Source: Leptospira wolffii serovar Khorat str. Khorat-H2 (GTDB lineage: Bacteria > Spirochaetota > Leptospiria > Leptospirales > Leptospiraceae). From it: a stretch of 64,000 bases of DNA. The notes under the pieces were generated by a model that ran no database searches, had not been told where the DNA came from, and saw only the letters and a list, made by a program, of their open reading frames with translations. The translations under genes and the position numbers were made by a program. Shown here piece after piece: positions 59,753-64,000 of this stretch (positions are counted from its first letter, which is position 1; every line of letters begins with the position of its first letter). The stretch is taken from contig NZ_AKWX02000004.1 of assembly GCF_000306115.2 (NCBI RefSeq), positions 1 to 64,000 on the forward strand, in the 5' to 3' direction.

Positions 59753-60208
59753 ATGCGGGCGTTCCTGGCTCTTTTTTTGTTCGGGACCTTTTCATTCTGC
59801 ACTACCACTTCGAAATTCGATCGATTGAGAGAAGCCAAGGAAAAGGGGAGCCTTCTATACGTTTTGCGTCCCATCGAACCCGCCCAGTCCGTATTCTCTT
59901 TCCGAGTCAGTCTGGATAAATTCGAAGGATCGTTTCGGGAGGGAAAAAGAATCCGATTAAAAGAATGGGACCTGGATTCCGGAGAATTCAGTGTGCTTGA
60001 ACTGACTCCCGGATTCTATTCTTTGAAATGCAGGGATATGGATAAGATTTTCCTGCTCAAAGATGGCCAGAGGAGTTTCTTGAGCATAAGACTTTACGAT
60101 AACGGTCCTTTGAGTCTCCCTGAATTATTCATAAGCGAGTTGGATACGGAAGCGGCTCTTAGATTTCTACTCGCAGAAAGTAGAATGTATAGTATCACTG
60201 AGAAATAG
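59753..60208 (+). CDS. lipoprotein, unknown
   Basis: 151 residues from the ATG at 59753 with leader and lipobox GTFSFC. Mature part is beta-rich (FSFRVSLDKFEGSFREGKRIRLKEWDLDSGEFSVLEL, SFLSIRLYDNGPLSL). No family recognised. Upstream frame from 59600 overlaps the divergent gene. It overlaps the following minus-strand gene tail by 14 bases. Confidence 0.65.
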   Translation: MRAFLALFLFGTFSFCTTTSKFDRLREAKEKGSLLYVLRPIEPAQSVFSFRVSLDKFEGSFREGKRIRLKEWDLDSGEFSVLELTPGFYSLKCRDMDKIFLLKDGQRSFLSIRLYDNGPLSLPELFISELDTEAALRFLLAESRMYSITEK

Positions 60209-61061
60209 GATTCGCGGCGACTAGGGAGTCCAGATATCTCAGAAAATTCTTGGCTCCTTCGCTACGACCTAGGCCCAGCCAATCCATATGTCCGGCTCCT
60301 TTGATCTCCCAAAATATCTTGGGATCCTTAGCCTTCTCGAACAACTCCATTCCGTTCGGAAAAGATACCACCTTATCGTTCGTTCCATGAACCAGGAATA
60401 GACGGATGGGAGGAAGTTCCGATACCGTTTCCTGAGGACTTAGGCCGTTCGGAAAGAACGCCCAAACCAAATAACCGATCGGAAAGAAAAACAGTCGATC
60501 TGCGATGGATTTCGCGACGCCGGAGTAGGATGCAAAGGTCCCGTCTCCTACTACGAGTAATAATCCCTCCTTGTCTTTCATGTCTCCTAGGGCACGGATT
60601 GATATCGCTCCCCCCAGGCTTTGTCCGTATACGATCCAAGGGATTTTGTTTTTAGAGGCCCTATTTTTTGCGAATTCCAATATCTCGAGGGAATCATTAT
60701 GAATATCTAATTTGTCCGGTTCTCCTTCCGATTCTCCGTAGCCTCTATAGTCCCAGGTGATCAGTTCGTATCCTTTTTCCACCAGCCAAACCAGGCTCAC
60801 GTAATGGCTCGACATATTCTCCCCGTTTCCGTGAAATTGCAGGATGCTCGCCTTAGGTGGAGAGGATTTGGGTCGGAAGATCCATACGTTCACCGAGACC
60901 CCGTCCTTCATTTTGAGTCGGATCTTTTCTGGATTATAACCCAATTTTTCCGGTGGAAAGAAAATCTGAGGGCTAGGCTGATACAGCATGCTGGAACAGC
61001 CTATCAGAAATACCGATATGAGTATGCTAAAACTGAAGAACGTAAGAGAGTGTTGCCTCAT
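60195..61061 (-). CDS. alpha/beta-hydrolase lipoprotein
   Basis: 288 residues from the ATG at 61061 (AAGGAA upstream). Leader and lipobox (IGC, Cys22), then an alpha/beta hydrolase: oxyanion-region HGNGENMSSH, nucleophile Ser148 (YGQSLGGA), Asp229 (HGTNDKVV) and His258 (GAGHMDW). Probable membrane-anchored esterase or lipase; substrate unknown. It overlaps the DUF4105 gene end by 35 bases. Confidence 0.88.
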   Translation of the reverse strand: MRQHSLTFFSFSILISVFLIGCSSMLYQPSPQIFFPPEKLGYNPEKIRLKMKDGVSVNVWIFRPKSSPPKASILQFHGNGENMSSHYVSLVWLVEKGYELITWDYRGYGESEGEPDKLDIHNDSLEILEFAKNRASKNKIPWIVYGQSLGGAISIRALGDMKDKEGLLLVVGDGTFASYSGVAKSIADRLFFFPIGYLVWAFFPNGLSPQETVSELPPIRLFLVHGTNDKVVSFPNGMELFEKAKDPKIFWEIKGAGHMDWLGLGRSEGAKNFLRYLDSLVAANPISQ

Positions 61062-63051
61062 TATAATTCCTTTGCGATTTTGCTTCGAATCTGATTTCAT
61101 GGTCCCGTCCGAACGCGTATCTTAGCCCGAATTGAGCCTTATAATCGTCCCGAACGCCATATATTGAAAAAACATAATAATGTAATGAGAATACCGCTTT
61201 CCAGGAATCGAAATTCGCTATCCAATATGTCGCCGCTTGGGGAGCGACGTTCGCGAAAGTGTCGTATTTGCCGTTGTATCTGGCCTTGAAGCCGGCCTGG
61301 GCGGAGAATAGAAACCGTTTAGCTCCTCCCGTAAATTCGTCCTGGAAACTATAACCTCCCGTGGCTTCCAGATTCGCATTCGTGATTCTTTCGAAGCGAT
61401 CGTTTCTGGCATTCTCCTCGAAACGAAAAAGGGAATAGGACCAATCCCCAGGTTGCAGGAACGCAGCGCTTCTGAGAGCGTCCCTCTCCCTGTCCCGATT
61501 CTTTTCGTAGACGGAGGAATCCGCACCAGAATCCACGAAATAAGAGAGGGACTTTCCCAGGGAATTATAGGGAGTCAGAGACAAGAGCTGGATTAGATGG
61601 AATTCCTCCAAATGTAATTTCTTATTGTCTTGGTAATATCTTGCCTTAAAGGAAAAATAATTCACGGAAGAATTGGGAACGTAACCCGCATCCGTATTCA
61701 ATAGATCGTGGATGGCCGCCCTATATCCGAAACCCAAAAAGTTTCCTAAACTGGAAGTTCCCACTTCGTTGTAAACGGCCGAGCTACCGTGGCCTATATG
61801 AGGACTCTGGGTGGTCCTTTCCGTAGGTTCGGAGTAATCGGAACCCAAGGCGCTTCTGAGCAGTAGTAATTTTCGATACGAAGCGGATTGGTTTTCGAAT
61901 TCTTCTCCCTCCGCTTTTCGAAAACGAAATGTGTCCAACATCGTATCCGTGAGAAGAGTGGAGCGTATTTCGGGGTCCGGTTTCTTGTCTAAAAGGGGTG
62001 AAACGTCCCCCTTCTGAATCATGCTTTTATAAAGTTCTAATTCCGTTTCGTTCATGATCCTAGTCCTTTGCAGGATCTTGCTGCGTATGGAAGGACGATA
62101 ATTGATTTCTTTGACCAGATGCGCGTCCTCCACGTATTTTTTTACCGTGTCTCCAGGAATTACGAAAGGCGCCTTGTCTCTCAGATGAAGAGAAGGTCTT
62201 GCAACCTCCAAAAGAGAAAGCAGATGGTAGGAACAATTCTCGTCTAAGAAATAATAGTCGAAACTCGCGGAGCCCAGTTCCCATAAGTGGCGTACCATTC
62301 TTTCCACTTCCGGTTTTTCCAGGTTGAGTTCGTATTCCCAGAGATCCCTGCTTTCCACGTCGTTGTATTCTCCTATCTTGATGTAATAGGGGAATATGGA
62401 AAAGGTTCCCGGATATCCGCCCAATAGTCCTAAGATGGAATACGTTATCGCGTTCGTAGAAGATGGATCCGCATTGGCCGCATAATTGACCGCGTATTCC
62501 AGGATTTCCTTTCGGTCGGGATGGTCGGAATCCAGCTTTAACAAAGTATGTCCGAAGATGGAAGCCGGAGCGTTCATAAAATAAGAAGCGAATATGATCT
62601 TGGCGGATTTGGGACGTAGAGCGGAAAACCAATTTTGAAAGCGGGTGCAATCCGCAGGAGCCAGGTCGGATTCCGAAATGGAGAGTTCCTTTTTCAACCA
62701 TTCGGTTCTTTCCGGATATTTACATACCGGATGCATCCAATTCTTATCCTCCGGATTCGAAGGAGAACTAGGCGTAAGGATCCCTTCTAGGGTCGCCATT
62801 AATTCTTCCTTTCGATTCTTCTTACCTTCGGGAGAAAGAAAGAAGCTGGGGGAATCCGCTTCGCTTTCCCAATTTCCGAGGGTAGATTTGGTATAATGAC
62901 CTAAGAGATTCCAATACCTTTCCTCCCAGAGCTTTTTGGATTCCGCCTTCGCTTTATAATCGGCGAGAGCTTCCGGTTCGGAGCCTAGGATTTCATTATC
63001 GAAAAAAGGGAGAATGAGCAGAATAAAGAGCGGTAAGAATCTCGTTCTCAA
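61027..63051 (-). CDS. DUF4105 outer-membrane protein
   Basis: 674 residues with signal peptide (LFILLILPFFDNEI). N-terminal DUF4105-type domain: FASYFMNAPASIFGHTLLKLDSD, YAVNYAANAD, GGYPGTFSIFPYYIKIGEYND, DYYFLDENCSYHLLSLLEVARP (Cys-His-type catalytic-looking residues). C-terminal third is a beta-barrel-like region ending in ...EATLSYVLQF, with terminal Phe. Possibly an outer-membrane enzyme; function not known. Confidence 0.85.
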   Translation of the reverse strand: MRTRFLPLFILLILPFFDNEILGSEPEALADYKAKAESKKLWEERYWNLLGHYTKSTLGNWESEADSPSFFLSPEGKKNRKEELMATLEGILTPSSPSNPEDKNWMHPVCKYPERTEWLKKELSISESDLAPADCTRFQNWFSALRPKSAKIIFASYFMNAPASIFGHTLLKLDSDHPDRKEILEYAVNYAANADPSSTNAITYSILGLLGGYPGTFSIFPYYIKIGEYNDVESRDLWEYELNLEKPEVERMVRHLWELGSASFDYYFLDENCSYHLLSLLEVARPSLHLRDKAPFVIPGDTVKKYVEDAHLVKEINYRPSIRSKILQRTRIMNETELELYKSMIQKGDVSPLLDKKPDPEIRSTLLTDTMLDTFRFRKAEGEEFENQSASYRKLLLLRSALGSDYSEPTERTTQSPHIGHGSSAVYNEVGTSSLGNFLGFGYRAAIHDLLNTDAGYVPNSSVNYFSFKARYYQDNKKLHLEEFHLIQLLSLTPYNSLGKSLSYFVDSGADSSVYEKNRDRERDALRSAAFLQPGDWSYSLFRFEENARNDRFERITNANLEATGGYSFQDEFTGGAKRFLFSAQAGFKARYNGKYDTFANVAPQAATYWIANFDSWKAVFSLHYYVFSIYGVRDDYKAQFGLRYAFGRDHEIRFEAKSQRNYNEATLSYVLQF

Positions 63052-63097
63052 ATGATTGCGGGGTGGTTCTTAAGAAAATTTCAAGGGGAGAATAAGA

Positions 63098-63123
63098 CCC
63101 TCCTTCCCTTTAGGGAAGAAGGG
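63098..63123 (-). terminator. possible terminator after the DUF3015 gene
   Basis: CCCTCCTTCCC (63098-63108) and GGGAAGAAGGG (63113-63123) with one mismatch, TTTA loop; on the minus strand followed by TCTTATTCT. Moderate match. Confidence 0.5.
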
Positions 63124-63152
63124 TAAAGCCGACAATACTCGTCTAACTTCTA

Positions 63153-63629
63153 TTAGATTTTGCAGCTGGAAGCCAGAGCCGAGTTGGAAGCAACTTCGGA
63201 TCTCATTTTTTCCAGGAATGCGTCCGGACCGTTTTGGTCGAATAGGGAAGCGAACTTCTCTTTTCCGACTTTGCCGAAAGTAGCCGCGTCGGAGCAACCC
63301 ATGAGAGACGCGAAAGCCTCCATTTTTTCTCCGGATCCTTTAGCAAACTCCTGCTCCAGAGACTGGTAGTTCAGGTGAACGAAGATCTGTTGTTCCACTT
63401 CTTTTTGAGCGAAACCGCTAGTCTCGCAACCCAGGGTTCCGGTAGTGATACCGAAAAGTTGGTTGTAGACGGTCGCGTTTACGGTAACGGCCACGACTTG
63501 GTGGACCTTTTTGTTTTCGGAGATCACGATGGATCCGAGTCCGCAGCCGGCTGCTCCATACTTAGCCGAAACATAAGTAGGAATCGAGAACAGGGTGACG
63601 AATAGAGATAATGCGAATATTTTTTTCAT
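63153..63629 (-). CDS. DUF3015 family protein
   Basis: 158 residues with signal peptide (THVSAK-type cleavage, after VSA). Signature Gly/Cys pattern GAAGCGLGSIVISENKKVHQVVAVTVNATVYNQLFGITTGTLGCE and C-terminal CSDAATFGKVGKEKFASLF. DUF3015 proteins are exported and of unknown role. An adjacent paralog follows upstream on the same strand. Confidence 0.88.
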   Translation of the reverse strand: MKKIFALSLFVTLFSIPTYVSAKYGAAGCGLGSIVISENKKVHQVVAVTVNATVYNQLFGITTGTLGCETSGFAQKEVEQQIFVHLNYQSLEQEFAKGSGEKMEAFASLMGCSDAATFGKVGKEKFASLFDQNGPDAFLEKMRSEVASNSALASSCKI

Positions 63630-63640
63630 TGTGTATCTCC

Positions 63641-64000
63641 TTAGAATTTACAGCTGCGAGCTAAAGTCGCATCGTTCTTGATTCCGTCTTTTACCGCGCT
63701 TAAGAGCGAAGAAGGAGTCGTTTCTTCCCGGAAAAGATTTCCGTAATTGGATTTAGTCAACGCACCTAGTTGTGTCGTTCCCTCTGCGGAGCATCCCAGA
63801 AGACCGGAAAGAGCGTCTAATTTCTCTCCCTTGCCTTTAGCCATATCCTGCTCCAAAGAATCGAAGTTCAGAGATACGAAGACTTCTTGAGCCTTTTGGT
63901 TATGTACCAACCCGTCGGTAGTGCATCCGGAAGTTCCCGTGGTAATTCCGAAGGTTTGGATACCGGTTGCATTCAGAGTCAAAGCTAGAATTTGCAGACC
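63641..64000 (-). CDS. DUF3015 family protein, partial (N-terminus outside the window)
   Basis: 120 codons in frame up to the window edge, beginning ...LQILALTLNATGIQTFG. It shares the pattern GITTGTSGCTTDG and CSAEGTTQLGALTKSNYGNLF with the neighbouring gene (11 bases apart), a tandem duplication. The signal peptide must lie beyond the window. Confidence 0.85.
   Translation of the reverse strand, partial: GLQILALTLNATGIQTFGITTGTSGCTTDGLVHNQKAQEVFVSLNFDSLEQDMAKGKGEKLDALSGLLGCSAEGTTQLGALTKSNYGNLFREETTPSSLLSAVKDGIKNDATLARSCKF

Overview
The window looks like a chromosomal segment of a spirochaete of the genus Leptospira. The reasons are an orphan 16S rRNA 3' end with no linked tRNA, 23S or 5S, many short lipoproteins with spirochaetal lipoboxes, and families typical of the genus (a single-chain acyl-CoA carboxylase, an imelysin-like lipoprotein beside a TonB receptor, a 7TM-PP2C regulator, tandem DUF3015 proteins). 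The genus is inferred from gene content, not from a database search. I see no insertion sequence, prophage, CRISPR array, tRNA or integron.

Layout. 1-85 is the 3' end of 16S rRNA. 479-3735 is a BC-BCCP-CT acyl-CoA carboxylase broken by a one-base frameshift near 2935. 3850-5342 holds a small secreted protein and a CsgG/DUF4384-type lipoprotein. 5449-9419 (minus strand) is a sulfate ABC importer, sbp-cysT-cysW-cysA, with a palindromic operator candidate. 9707-18592 (plus) holds a 7TM PP2C phosphatase, a 44-residue protein, a large membrane protein coupled to a DUF445 protein, a lipoprotein pair, and a NarL-type two-component system. 18781-22442 holds a pirin, a signal-less HtrA protease, an ABM monooxygenase diverging from a nitronate monooxygenase, and a DUF1145 protein. 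22555-26698 (minus) is a MlaC/HpnM-like, RND/HpnN-like and lipoprotein unit, probably for lipid transport. 27187-36214 is a mixture: a TIGR04282-type glycosyltransferase, an unknown secreted pair, an ArsR-SRPBCC pair with an operator inside its promoter, PhyH, a sterol desaturase/hydroxylase, a saccharopine dehydrogenase-like reductase, and lipoproteins, one carrying an HEGGH motif.

36527-49756 is the most distinctive region. Two related peptide-bond-forming modules flank an iron-uptake-like pair. Module 1 is circularly permuted ATP-grasp, alpha-E, and transglutaminase fused to a DUF2126 putative amidoligase. Module 2 is an ATP-grasp/alpha-E fusion followed by a second transglutaminase. Between them lie an imelysin-like lipoprotein and a TonB-dependent receptor, preceded by a 19-bp inverted repeat in the position of a Fur box. 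Such ligase sets are predicted to make peptide-like products, but the product is unknown.

49847-64000 holds a delta-9-type desaturase, pyrE, an unknown membrane protein, an unknown soluble protein, a LolD/FtsX-like ABC pair, a SpoIID-domain lipoprotein, an RlmD/TrmA-type RNA methyltransferase, small unknowns, an alpha/beta-hydrolase lipoprotein overlapping a DUF4105 outer-membrane protein gene, and two tandem DUF3015 genes, the second cut by the window edge.

Tightly overlapping start/stop codons (ATGA, GTGA, TTGA, TGATG) recur throughout and mark translationally coupled pairs.
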